Part shown: one piece after another, positions 7,250 through 15,660 of the stretch
Layout of the letters: the number at the start of each line of letters is the position of its first letter
Numbering within the stretch: position 1 is the first letter of the stretch
Assembly: GCA_964195945.1 (NCBI GenBank)
Contig: CAXMRC010000070.1
Span: forward strand, 1-20,562
Length of the DNA: 20,562 nucleotides
Direction of reading: 5' to 3'
Origin: JAAETI01 sp964195945
GTDB taxonomy: Bacteria > Actinomycetota > Acidimicrobiia > Spongiisociales > UBA5794
Program-made: the position numbers and the translations under genes
Notes under the pieces: generated by a model
The model's database searches: none
The model's input: only the letters and a program-made list of their open reading frames with translations
What the model was told of the DNA's origin: nothing

Positions 7250-9662
7250 CCTAGTCACCATCACCATCGACGGGGTCGAAATGCAGGCTCCCGCCGGAGA
7301 AGTGTTGATCAAAGTCGCAGAAGACAACGGCAACTACATTCCCCGGTTCTGTTGGCATCCCCGGATGAAGCCGGCCGGGCTGTGCCGCATGTGCCTTGTC
7401 GAGGTGGTTGGCCCCCGGGGCCGTGCGCTGGTGCCGTCGTGCACGACCAAGATCAACGACGGGATGGTTGTCGACACCCAATCGGCGGTTGTCAAGAAAG
7501 CGCAGGAGGGTGTCCTCGAGTTCCTGCTGATCAACCACCCGTTGGATTGCCCGGTGTGTGACAAGGGCGGCGAGTGCCCGTTGCAGGACCACACCGTGGC
7601 GTATGGCCCTGGTGAGAGTCGTTTTGTAGAGGAGAAGCGTCACTACCCGAAGCCGATTCCAATCTCCGAGCTCGTTCTTCTCGATCGGGAACGCTGCATT
7701 CTTTGTGCCCGCTGCACCCGGTTCTGCGAGGAGATCTCCGGCGATCCACTGATCGAGTTCAGAGACCGCGGCAATGCGGTGCAGGTGATCACCTTCCCTG
7801 ACGAGCCGTTCACTTCTTACTTCTCCGGCAATACGGTGCAGATCTGCCCGGTTGGCGCACTGACGGCTGCTCCTTACCGGTTCAAGGCTCGCCCTTGGGA
7901 CCTCGAAGCTGTCGAAAGCGTCTCTATGGTCGATGCGTTTGGCTCCAAGGTTTCGGTCCAGTCGAGCCAGAACACCCTCGTTCGCATCGACGGTATCGAC
8001 AATGAAGCAACCAACCAGGGTTGGCTGTCGGACAAGGACCGTTTCATTTTCGAGGCAATCCACAGCGAGCACCGTCTCACCGTGCCGCTGATTAGGAAGG
8101 ACGGCGAACTTGTCGAGGCAACGTGGGGCGAGGCGCTCGAAGTCGCGGCCGACAAGCTTGCCTCATACCCTGGAGCCGCGGTTGCCGGCCTCGGCGGTGC
8201 CAATGGCACCAACGAAGAGGCTTTTGCGTTTGGGAAGTTCCTGCGCACCATTGTGGTGACTCCCCATATTGATGCTCAGCTGGATGATGGGCTCGACCCA
8301 CACTTCTTGGTTGGGGTCACCCCGCGGGCCACGGTGCCTGACCTGGAAACTGCCAAGACCATTCTGTTGTGGGCGGGCGACCTCAAAGAAGAGCTCCCGG
8401 TTCTGTACCTGCGGGTGCGTCGTGCTGCTGCAGAGCTCGGAGCCAACCTCATCGTTGTTCACCCGCGTCGCACCGGCTTGGACGACGTTGCCTCCCACAA
8501 GATTCGATACCGCCCCGGCACGGGCCCCGATGTCCTTCGTGAATTGATTGCTGGAGATGGTGAGTATGCCGCGGCCCGTGCCGCTCTTGACGAGGGCCCG
8601 GTCATTGCGATCGTTGGTCGCACCGGTCTCAGCGAAGACCCTCGTTTGGCTGAGGCGGTTGCTGCGTTCGCCAGGGATCTGCCCGACGGCAAGATCATGC
8701 CGCTGGCGCATCGGGCCAACGTCATCGGTGCCCTCGACATGGGCCTGGCCCCGACGCTTTTGCCTGGCCGAGTCTCGGAAAGCACCGCTCATGAGACACT
8801 CGAAGCCGAGTGGGGCCCACTTCCTGAGGGTCTCGGTCGTAACGCCACCAGCATCCTCGAAGGTCTTCGTGATGGCGACCTCAAAGCGCTGGTGATGGTC
8901 GGGTCCGACCCGGTGCGCGATCATCCGGAGCCGACGCTGGCAGCTGCCAGCCTCGAAGCTGCAGATTTCGTCGTTGCGTTCGACCATTTCCTCAACGATT
9001 CGTCGGCAATGGCTGACGTTGTGTTCCCCGTCCAGGGTTTCGCTGAAGTCGAGGGCACAGTCACCAATATTGAAGGTCGAGTCCAAAAGGTGAACCGTCT
9101 GGTTCCGGGACCGGGCCAAACCAAGCCGACCTGGTCCGCTTTGGACGACCTGGCCCGACGCATGGGCGGCGATCTCGGCGCCACATCAGCAGCAGCTCTT
9201 GCAAAGGAAATCGCCACTGTTGCGCCTGCCTATCACGGTGTCACCTGGGACTCGCTGGACTGGGGAGCAGGCCGCGAGGGCATGCTGGTGCCGGTCGAGG
9301 GTGGTATCCAGCATCTCGAGTACATCCCGGTTGACGGGAATTTGGTGTCGGTTGAAGCCCACCACGGGCTGCATCTGGGTCGGGTTCTGTATGACGATGG
9401 CGTCCGGACTCGGATGAGCCCATCGCTGGCCCCCCTCATGCCGACCGCTCAGGTATTCCTGAACGCGGCTGATGCTGTCGAACTTGGTTTGAACCCAGGA
9501 GACGATGCTGTCGTGCGGTCGGAGTCGGGGAGTGTCACGCTTCCAGTCACCATCGATAACTCGCTTGGCTCGGGTGCTGTCTATGTGCAGGCGAATCTTG
9601 CCGAGACTCGTGAGCTTGGTGCGGCGGTCACCGTGGTCGTAGCTGCGGGAGGTGACGCATGA
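7242..9662 (+). CDS. nuoG: NADH-quinone oxidoreductase subunit G (clusters N1b, N4, N5; N7 ligands lost)
   Basis: NuoG is the largest peripheral-arm subunit. The 806-residue product has a 2Fe-2S ferredoxin domain with N1b ligands C37, C48, C51 and C67, the His-Cys motif of N5 (H99, C103, C106, C112), and the N4 ligands C152, C155, C158 and C202. A molybdopterin-oxidoreductase-like domain follows (about 220-690), then a C-terminal molybdopterin-dinucleotide-binding-like domain; in complex I these are non-catalytic. The four positions that would ligate the optional N7 cluster are S228, D231, S235 and S263, so N7 cannot form. Translation starts at TTG. It overlaps nuoF by 8 nt and nuoH by 4 nt (ATGA). 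Confidence 0.97.
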   Translation: MADLVTITIDGVEMQAPAGEVLIKVAEDNGNYIPRFCWHPRMKPAGLCRMCLVEVVGPRGRALVPSCTTKINDGMVVDTQSAVVKKAQEGVLEFLLINHPLDCPVCDKGGECPLQDHTVAYGPGESRFVEEKRHYPKPIPISELVLLDRERCILCARCTRFCEEISGDPLIEFRDRGNAVQVITFPDEPFTSYFSGNTVQICPVGALTAAPYRFKARPWDLEAVESVSMVDAFGSKVSVQSSQNTLVRIDGIDNEATNQGWLSDKDRFIFEAIHSEHRLTVPLIRKDGELVEATWGEALEVAADKLASYPGAAVAGLGGANGTNEEAFAFGKFLRTIVVTPHIDAQLDDGLDPHFLVGVTPRATVPDLETAKTILLWAGDLKEELPVLYLRVRRAAAELGANLIVVHPRRTGLDDVASHKIRYRPGTGPDVLRELIAGDGEYAAARAALDEGPVIAIVGRTGLSEDPRLAEAVAAFARDLPDGKIMPLAHRANVIGALDMGLAPTLLPGRVSESTAHETLEAEWGPLPEGLGRNATSILEGLRDGDLKALVMVGSDPVRDHPEPTLAAASLEAADFVVAFDHFLNDSSAMADVVFPVQGFAEVEGTVTNIEGRVQKVNRLVPGPGQTKPTWSALDDLARRMGGDLGATSAAALAKEIATVAPAYHGVTWDSLDWGAGREGMLVPVEGGIQHLEYIPVDGNLVSVEAHHGLHLGRVLYDDGVRTRMSPSLAPLMPTAQVFLNAADAVELGLNPGDDAVVRSESGSVTLPVTIDNSLGSGAVYVQANLAETRELGAAVTVVVAAGGDA

Positions 9663-10711
9663 GCGGCTGGGAGCTGTTCATCGAGTCCAGCATCAAGACC
9701 GTTGCCGTGTTTGCTCTCGTACTGGTAACTGTCATCCTCCTTGTCTGGTTCGAGCGCAAGATTGTTGCCGACATGCAGAACCGACTCGGCCCAATGCGGG
9801 CCGGCCCGTGGGGCATCCTGCAAACCGTCGCCGATGGCGTGAAGCTGCTGGTGAAGGAACCGGTTGTGCCCCGCAAGGTGGAGTACGCCCTCTACATGGT
9901 GGCCCCGATCGCGGCTCTGGTGCCGGCGATTCTGATCTTCATGGTGATCCCGATCGGTCGGCCGTTCACGCTCGGTGATCGGGTTATCAACCTTGCAGGT
10001 ACCGATCTCAACGTCGCTTTGCTGTATGTGTTGGCGATGTCGTCGATGGCGGTCTACGCGGTGGTGCTGGCCGGGTGGTCATCGGGATCTAAGTACCCGT
10101 TGCTTGGTGCCGTGCGGGCCAGCGCCCAGATGATCTCGTATGAAGCGGCGATGGGTCTCGCCCTGGTGCCGGTCGTGATATTCACGGGGACCATGTCGCT
10201 GACCGAGATCGTCGAGGCGCAGAGTGGCGACTTCCTTGGTTTCCTCGGCGTGTGGAACATCATCCTGATCCCATCGTTCGTGATCTTCTTCATCGCAGGT
10301 GTCGCCGAGACCAACCGTGCCCCGTTTGACCTCGTTGAAGCAGAGAATGAGATCGTCGGTGGCTATCACACTGAGTATTCGGGTTTCCGTTTCGCCCTGT
10401 TCTTCCTTGCCGAGTACGCCAACATCTTCAACATCTCGGCGTTGACTACGACGCTGTTCCTCGGAGGTTGGCACGGACCCGATTTCGGCGCACCTGCATG
10501 GATTGCCTGGGCGTTCCCGATCTTCTGGTTCATGTTCAAGTCGTTCCTGTTGGTGTTCATGTTTGTTTGGATCCGGGCGTCGTTGCCAAGGATGCGTTAT
10601 GACCAGTTGATGAGCTTTGGTTGGAAGAAGCTCATCCCGGTCAGTTTGTTGTGGATTGTTCTGTCGACCGTGGCCATCGCCGTGCGGCGTTTGGGTCTGC
10701 CATGGGTTTGA
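9659..10711 (+). CDS. nuoH: NADH-quinone oxidoreductase subunit H
   Basis: NuoH is the membrane subunit that closes the quinone chamber and links it to the proton path. The 350-residue product has about eight membrane helices and the family signatures MQNRLGPMRAGPWGILQ (39-55), SYEAAMGLALV with E162, and AETNRAPFDLVEAENEIVGG with E217, D224, E227, E229 and E231. The latter forms the acidic loop next to the quinone tunnel. HTEYSGFRFALFFLAEY follows. Length is slightly above the E. coli protein. The start overlaps the nuoG stop (ATGA), and nuoI begins 7 nt after the stop. Confidence 0.97.
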   Translation: MSGWELFIESSIKTVAVFALVLVTVILLVWFERKIVADMQNRLGPMRAGPWGILQTVADGVKLLVKEPVVPRKVEYALYMVAPIAALVPAILIFMVIPIGRPFTLGDRVINLAGTDLNVALLYVLAMSSMAVYAVVLAGWSSGSKYPLLGAVRASAQMISYEAAMGLALVPVVIFTGTMSLTEIVEAQSGDFLGFLGVWNIILIPSFVIFFIAGVAETNRAPFDLVEAENEIVGGYHTEYSGFRFALFFLAEYANIFNISALTTTLFLGGWHGPDFGAPAWIAWAFPIFWFMFKSFLLVFMFVWIRASLPRMRYDQLMSFGWKKLIPVSLLWIVLSTVAIAVRRLGLPWV

Positions 10712-10718
10712 GGTAGCT

Positions 10719-11387
10719 ATGGGTTGGTTTGCTGACGTTTTAGGACCGTTCCGGGGCTTTGCCGTGACTTTGCGGCAGATGACTCGGCCGCGGGTAACAA
10801 CGTCGTATCCAAAAGAGAAGAGGGTCAAGCCACAGCGGTTCCACGGTCGTCACGTGCTCAACCGGTACCCCGATGGCATGGAGAAGTGCATAGGGTGCGA
10901 GTTGTGTGCTGGTGTTTGTCCCGCCCGATGCATCTATGTCCGTGGTGCCGACAACCCACCGGACGATCCGGTCAGCCCTGGAGAGCGTTTCGGGTTTGTA
11001 TACGAGATCAACATGCTGCGCTGCATCTTCTGCGCCATGTGTGTTGAGGCCTGCCCGACTGAGGCGATCACGATGACTCACTTGTTTGAGATGTCCACGA
11101 CCACTCGTGATGACGCCATCTACACCAAAGACGAATTGCTGGTGGAGCCTGATGGAACCCCGAACCATCCCCAAGAGCAAAATCGACTCATCGACTTGAA
11201 CGATCTGAAGCTCGGTTCCGGTTGGTTGCGGGCAACCGCCCCTGGTGGTCGTGCCGCCTTCGAGGGTGTGGTTGCATGGACTCCATCGGCAACGCAAGGC
11301 GAACTACCGCCGGAGATAGGCCAATCCGCTAGTTCCCCGTCCGCGGAGAAAATTGCGCCTGAGGAACCAGGGGAGTCTGCAGAATGA
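10719..11387 (+). CDS. nuoI: NADH-quinone oxidoreductase subunit I (clusters N6a and N6b)
   Basis: NuoI carries two 4Fe-4S clusters between NuoG and NuoB. The 222-residue product has an N-terminal amphipathic stretch (MGWFADVLGPFRGF), then CIGCELCAGVCP (C57, C60, C63, C67) and CIFCAMCVEACP (C102, C105, C108, C112). After about residue 165 comes a low-complexity Gly/Ala/Ser/Pro/Glu tail, likely disordered and variable between lineages. The frame extends back into nuoH, but ATG 10719 is chosen because GAGGT sits about 5 nt upstream and the protein then begins as family members do. It ends in an ATGA overlap with nuoJ. Confidence 0.96.
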   Translation: MGWFADVLGPFRGFAVTLRQMTRPRVTTSYPKEKRVKPQRFHGRHVLNRYPDGMEKCIGCELCAGVCPARCIYVRGADNPPDDPVSPGERFGFVYEINMLRCIFCAMCVEACPTEAITMTHLFEMSTTTRDDAIYTKDELLVEPDGTPNHPQEQNRLIDLNDLKLGSGWLRATAPGGRAAFEGVVAWTPSATQGELPPEIGQSASSPSAEKIAPEEPGESAE

Positions 11388-11950
11388 ACGCTGAGTTCAT
11401 CGTCTTTGTGATCTTCGCCATCGCTTCGCTGGCCGGTGCGATCACGCTGGTGGCGGCACGAAACCCTGTCTACTCGGCGGTCGGTCTCCTACTCACCATG
11501 TTCTCGATGGCCGTGTTCTATGTCCTCAACGATGCTCACTTCATCGCTGCCGTGCAGGTGATCATCTATGCCGGTGCCGTAATGACTCTCTTCTTGTTTG
11601 TGATCATGCTCATCGGGGTTGACAAGAAGGAGAGCACGGAGGAACAGATACCGTTCCATCGGCCGCTGGTCGCGGTCCTGGGTGCCGGATTGATCGTGCT
11701 TCTGGTGCTGGCGGGGCAGGGCGCATGGGTCGTCTATGACGGTGGCGTCGCCCCGGTTGGCTCTATCGAAGAGATCGCTGACGCGTTGTTTGGCACCTGG
11801 ATGCTTCCGTTCCAAGCCACGATCATGCTCCTAACGATTGCCGCTGTCGGCTCCATTGCATTGGCCCGTTATGAGGGTTCGGCTTCGGCTGCGCCGAAGG
11901 TCGAGCTCGTAGACGAGTCGTCCGACGTCGAGCCGGGAGGTGACGTATGA
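11384..11950 (+). CDS. nuoJ: NADH-quinone oxidoreductase subunit J
   Basis: NuoJ is a membrane subunit next to NuoA, NuoH and NuoK whose third helix changes shape during turnover. The 188-residue product has five predicted membrane helices (about 1-22, 27-50, 54-79, 92-112 and 137-161). It contains the conserved helix-3 sequence HFIAAVQVIIYAGAVMTLFL, including the tyrosine near the pi-bulge, and the early ARNPVYSAVGLL. The C-terminal ~25 residues are charged and probably cytoplasmic. GGGGAGT precedes the start, which overlaps the nuoI stop (ATGA). The end overlaps nuoK by 4 nt. Confidence 0.96.
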   Translation: MNAEFIVFVIFAIASLAGAITLVAARNPVYSAVGLLLTMFSMAVFYVLNDAHFIAAVQVIIYAGAVMTLFLFVIMLIGVDKKESTEEQIPFHRPLVAVLGAGLIVLLVLAGQGAWVVYDGGVAPVGSIEEIADALFGTWMLPFQATIMLLTIAAVGSIALARYEGSASAAPKVELVDESSDVEPGGDV

Positions 11951-12252
11951 CCGTCACTGTTGCCTGGTATCTCATGCTTGCAGCCGTACTGTTCACCATT
12001 GGTGGCGCCGGGCTGTTGTTGCGACGCAATGCTCTCGTCATGTTCATGTCGATCGAGCTGATGCTGAACTCGGTGAACCTCACCTTTGTTGCTGCCGGGC
12101 GAGCTATCGGGAATCTCGACGGCCAGCTGGCCGTGCTGTTCGTGATGGTGGTCGCTGCTGCCGAAGTGACTGTCGGTCTCGCCATCATTGTGATGGTGTT
12201 CCGCAAGCGGTCAACCGCAAACGTTGATGAGCTATCCGGGATGAAGGGGTAG
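11947..12252 (+). CDS. nuoK: NADH-quinone oxidoreductase subunit K
   Basis: NuoK is the small MrpC-like membrane subunit that contributes to a proton channel. The 101-residue product has three helices with the two key membrane glutamates E37 (FMSIELMLNSVNL) and E73 (VAAAEVTVGLAI), matching E36 and E72 of E. coli NuoK. Length is the family norm. A strong ribosome binding site, GGAGGTGA, lies within the end of nuoJ, and the start overlaps the nuoJ stop (ATGA). A 4-nt gap separates it from nuoL. Confidence 0.97.
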   Translation: MTVTVAWYLMLAAVLFTIGGAGLLLRRNALVMFMSIELMLNSVNLTFVAAGRAIGNLDGQLAVLFVMVVAAAEVTVGLAIIVMVFRKRSTANVDELSGMKG

Positions 12253-12256
12253 AGCG

Positions 12257-14134
12257 ATGGTTGACTTCATCTGGATCGCAGTTGCCCTCCCGTTGCTTGG
12301 CGCCGCAACACTGCTGTTGTTCGGTAAACGGTTTGGCGAGCCCGGCGCCGGGTATTTTGCGACGGCACTCGCCGGCACTTCGTTCGTTATCGGCGCCATC
12401 GCGGCAGTCGACTTCTTCGCAGGCGGCCACCACGGTGAGTTGGTGTTCCTGTTCAGTTGGATCCCCGGGTTGGGCATTGACGCCGAGTTCTTGTGGGACC
12501 CGCTGTCGGCTCTCATGACCCTGGTCGTATCCGGTGTCGGCTCGCTGATCCATCTGTACTCAATCGGCTACATGCACGGTGATGAGCGCTACCCCCGTTT
12601 CTTTGCCTACATGAATCTGTTCCTCGCCTCGATGCTGATCCTGGTGTTGGGCAGCAACTTCGCGGTTCTGTTTGTTGGCTGGGAGCTGGTCGGCCTCAGC
12701 TCATACCTGCTGATCTCGTTCTGGTTCGAGAAGCCTTCCGCGGCTGCTGCAGGCAAGAAGGCGTTCATTGTTAACCGCATCGGCGACTTTGGCTTCCTCA
12801 TCGCCCTGATGCTGATCTTCGCTACGTTCGGGTCGCTCGGGTTCGGAACGGTCTTTGAGAACGCTGGTGAGCTGCTGGATGAAGGCGGGACGCTGGTCAC
12901 CGTCATCACGTTGCTGTTGCTGGTGGGTGCTGCGGGTAAGTCGGCGCAGCTTCCGCTGTATGTGTGGCTTCCCGACGCGATGGAGGGCCCAACTCCGGTG
13001 TCGGCTCTTATCCATGCCGCCACCATGGTCACCGCCGGTGTCTACATGGTTGCCCGCACGGGTGCCCTCTACGAGCTGGCACCGTTCTCCGCTGGTGTTG
13101 TTGCGACCGTTGGTGCGGTCACCGCCTTGTACGCAGCCACGATCGCCATCGGGCAGAGAGACATCAAACGGGTGCTGGCTTACTCGACGATCAGCCAGCT
13201 TGGCTACATGTTCATGGGTGTCGGTGTTGCCGCATATACGGCAGGCATCTTCCATCTGATGACTCATGCGTTCTTCAAGGCCCTGTTGTTCCTCGGCGCC
13301 GGCTCGGTTATCCATGCGATGGCAAACGAGCAGAACATGGACAAGATGGGTGGGCTGCGTAAGGCAATGCCAAAGACGTTTGCCACCATGGCGATTGCCT
13401 GGCTGGCCATCTCCGGTATCCCACCGTTTGCGGGGTTTTGGTCAAAGGACGAGATCCTTGCGGCCACGTTCAACAAGGGCGGCCTCTATGTGGTGCTGTG
13501 GATTGTCGGGCTAATCACCGCCGGCCTAACCGCCTATTACATGAGCCGTCTCATGTTCCTCACCTTCTGGGGTGAGAAGCGCTGGGACGAGGGTGTCGAG
13601 CCGCACGAGTCCCCGAACTTCATGACGGTGCCTCTGATCGTCCTGGCCGGTCTGGCCGCGGTCGCTGGTTTGATCAACACACCGTGGAAGCTGAGCTTGG
13701 AGCATTTCCTCGAGCCGGCGTTTGAAGGTCTTCACCTGGCCCATCCACCCGACGGGGCCACCCCGTGGTTGCTGGCGCTGGCGTCGGTAGCCGCCGGTGT
13801 AGCCGGCATTGCCTACGCCTACCGTCGTTTCCTGGTCGGGGAGGCGCCTGCCGAGACTGGCCCGAAGTGGGATCTGCTCGAAAATGGCTACTACGTCGAC
13901 GATCTTTATGGCAAGACTCTGGTGCTGCCCGGCAAGAAGGCTGCGGAGCAGCTGGCCTTCACCGCTGACGCCAAGGGCATTGACGGGGCTGTCAACGGGG
14001 TTGGGGCTCTGGTCAAACAACTTGCTGAGAAAGCCAAGCCATTGCAGACGGGTCTTGTCCGTAACTATGGGGTTGTCATTCTGGGTGGCGCGGTCGGCCT
14101 TGTCCTCATAATCCTGGTGAGGGGGGCGTTGTAA
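12257..14134 (+). CDS. nuoL: NADH-quinone oxidoreductase subunit L (antiporter-like proton pump)
   Basis: NuoL is the distal, Mrp-antiporter-like proton pump with the long lateral helix. The 625-residue product is close to E. coli size. Key ionisable residues are present: E143 in FVGWELVGLSSYL, K228 in VGAAGKSAQLPLYVWLPDAM, H253 in SALIHAATMVTAG, and K397/D398 in GFWSKDEI. These fit the E144 and K229 positions of E. coli. The C-terminal region (about 540-600) is amphipathic and leads to a final membrane helix, as expected for the lateral arm. The start lies 4 nt after nuoK. The TAA overlaps the nuoM ATG by one base (TAATG). Confidence 0.97.
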   Translation: MVDFIWIAVALPLLGAATLLLFGKRFGEPGAGYFATALAGTSFVIGAIAAVDFFAGGHHGELVFLFSWIPGLGIDAEFLWDPLSALMTLVVSGVGSLIHLYSIGYMHGDERYPRFFAYMNLFLASMLILVLGSNFAVLFVGWELVGLSSYLLISFWFEKPSAAAAGKKAFIVNRIGDFGFLIALMLIFATFGSLGFGTVFENAGELLDEGGTLVTVITLLLLVGAAGKSAQLPLYVWLPDAMEGPTPVSALIHAATMVTAGVYMVARTGALYELAPFSAGVVATVGAVTALYAATIAIGQRDIKRVLAYSTISQLGYMFMGVGVAAYTAGIFHLMTHAFFKALLFLGAGSVIHAMANEQNMDKMGGLRKAMPKTFATMAIAWLAISGIPPFAGFWSKDEILAATFNKGGLYVVLWIVGLITAGLTAYYMSRLMFLTFWGEKRWDEGVEPHESPNFMTVPLIVLAGLAAVAGLINTPWKLSLEHFLEPAFEGLHLAHPPDGATPWLLALASVAAGVAGIAYAYRRFLVGEAPAETGPKWDLLENGYYVDDLYGKTLVLPGKKAAEQLAFTADAKGIDGAVNGVGALVKQLAEKAKPLQTGLVRNYGVVILGGAVGLVLIILVRGAL

Positions 14135-15660
14135 TGACTACGTTCCCGGTCCTAGCCCTCATGGTCTTGCTGCCGGTGCTGGCCGCCATCGTGGTTGCGC
14201 TCATCCCGAAGCGCCGTTCCGAGCTGGTTTACCCGCTGGCCTTCGCTCTGAGTTTCCTGCCGTTGGCCATTGTTGGCTATGTGCTGTGGGAGTTCGAGGT
14301 TGGCGAGCCTGGTTTCCAGTTCGCCCAAACAGTCCTCTGGTACGAGCCGTGGGGTGTGTCGTGGAGTGTTGGCGTCGACGGTATCTCGCTGTTGTTGCTG
14401 GCGCTGACCGCAATCTTGTTCCCCATCTCGATCGCAGCATCGAAGTCGGTGACCAAGAACCAGAAGATGTACATGGTTGCCATGTTGCTTCTCGAGACCG
14501 GCATGCTCGGGGTGTTTGTTGCCCTCGACCTGATTCTCTTCTTTGTGTTCTTCGAGATCACGCTGGTGCCCATGTACCTGTTGATCGGCATCTGGGGCAG
14601 CGGCAACCGCATCTACGCTGCGGTGAAGTTCTTCATGTACACCGCACTCGGGTCGGCGCTGATGCTGACCGGCATCATCTGGCTTGGTGCGACCAGCGGA
14701 ACCTTCGACTTCCGGCAGTTGCTGGATGTGTCGCTGTCATCCGATCAGCAGGCATGGCTGTTCCTCGGCTTTGGTGTGGCGTTTGCGGTGAAGGTTCCGA
14801 TCTTCCCGTTCCATACCTGGTTGCCCGATGCGCACACCGAGGCCCCGACCGCAGGTTCGGTGCTGCTGGCTGGTGTGCTGCTCAAGCTGGGCGCCTATGG
14901 CTTTATCCGTTTCAATCTCACCCTGTTCCCTGATGCGGCGGTACGTTTCGCCCCGTGGATGGCGGGCCTGGCCGTCATCGGCATCATCTACGGTGCTGCC
15001 GTCGCCATTGTCCAACCGGACGTGAAGCGTCTTGTTGCCTACTCGTCGGTGAGCCACCTCGGTTTCATCGTCCTCGGCATCTTTGCCATGACCAGCCAGA
15101 GCGTCACCGGTGGCGTTATCCAGATGGTGAACCACGGTCTGTCAACGGGTGCGTTGTTCCTTCTCATCGGCATGGTCTACGAGCGTCGCCACACCCGTCA
15201 GATCTCCGACTACGGCGGTCTCGCCAAGGTGATGCCGATCTTCGCCGGTCTGTTCCTGTTCTCGGTGTTCGCTTCAGCTGGGCTGCCCGGTCTCAACGGG
15301 TTTATCGGCGAGTTCAAGATTCTGCTCGGGTCATATCTGCGGTTCCCGGTGGCTGCGGTTCTTGCTGCCAGCGGTGTGATCCTTGCCGCCATCTACTTGT
15401 TGTGGGCATACGAGCGGGTCTTCACCGGACCGGTGACCCACAAAGAGAATGAGAAACTGCTGGATCTCGACACACGTGAGATCCTGATCCTCGCTCCTCT
15501 CGTTGTGCTGATCGTCTTCCTCGGTGTCTATCCGAAGCCGGCGCTCGATCGCATCGAACCAGCGGTCAACGAGGTATTGGAGCGGATCGAAGAGGTCACC
15601 GACTATTCGGTTCCGGACTTCGGCATGCCGGTAGACCTGGCTACAGGAGGTGGTGAGTAA
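14134..15660 (+). CDS. nuoM: NADH-quinone oxidoreductase subunit M (antiporter-like proton pump)
   Basis: NuoM is the middle antiporter-like pump of the membrane arm. The 508-residue product has about 14 membrane helices and the family marks VDGISLLLLALTA, FFEITLVPMYLLIGIWG with E141, and FAVKVPIFPFHTWLPDAHTE with K220. It also has KRLVAYSSVSHLG and MVNHGLSTGALFLL. Length matches E. coli NuoM. A hydrophilic tail of about 40 residues follows the last helix. GAGGGGGGCG lies just upstream of the start, which overlaps the nuoL stop by 1 nt. Confidence 0.97.
   Translation: MTTFPVLALMVLLPVLAAIVVALIPKRRSELVYPLAFALSFLPLAIVGYVLWEFEVGEPGFQFAQTVLWYEPWGVSWSVGVDGISLLLLALTAILFPISIAASKSVTKNQKMYMVAMLLLETGMLGVFVALDLILFFVFFEITLVPMYLLIGIWGSGNRIYAAVKFFMYTALGSALMLTGIIWLGATSGTFDFRQLLDVSLSSDQQAWLFLGFGVAFAVKVPIFPFHTWLPDAHTEAPTAGSVLLAGVLLKLGAYGFIRFNLTLFPDAAVRFAPWMAGLAVIGIIYGAAVAIVQPDVKRLVAYSSVSHLGFIVLGIFAMTSQSVTGGVIQMVNHGLSTGALFLLIGMVYERRHTRQISDYGGLAKVMPIFAGLFLFSVFASAGLPGLNGFIGEFKILLGSYLRFPVAAVLAASGVILAAIYLLWAYERVFTGPVTHKENEKLLDLDTREILILAPLVVLIVFLGVYPKPALDRIEPAVNEVLERIEEVTDYSVPDFGMPVDLATGGGE

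Noticed and set aside
8163..9119. 318-residue minus-strand ORF inside nuoG
   Set aside because: Antisense shadow of a conserved complex I gene; no recognisable motif or ribosome binding site.
10079..10828. 249-residue minus-strand ORF across nuoH and nuoI
   Set aside because: Antisense shadow, hydrophilic and rich in His/Gln/Arg where the membrane gene nuoH is read in reverse.
14286..14933. 215-residue plus-strand ORF in another frame inside nuoM
   Set aside because: Out-of-frame shadow of nuoM, Arg/Cys/His-rich.
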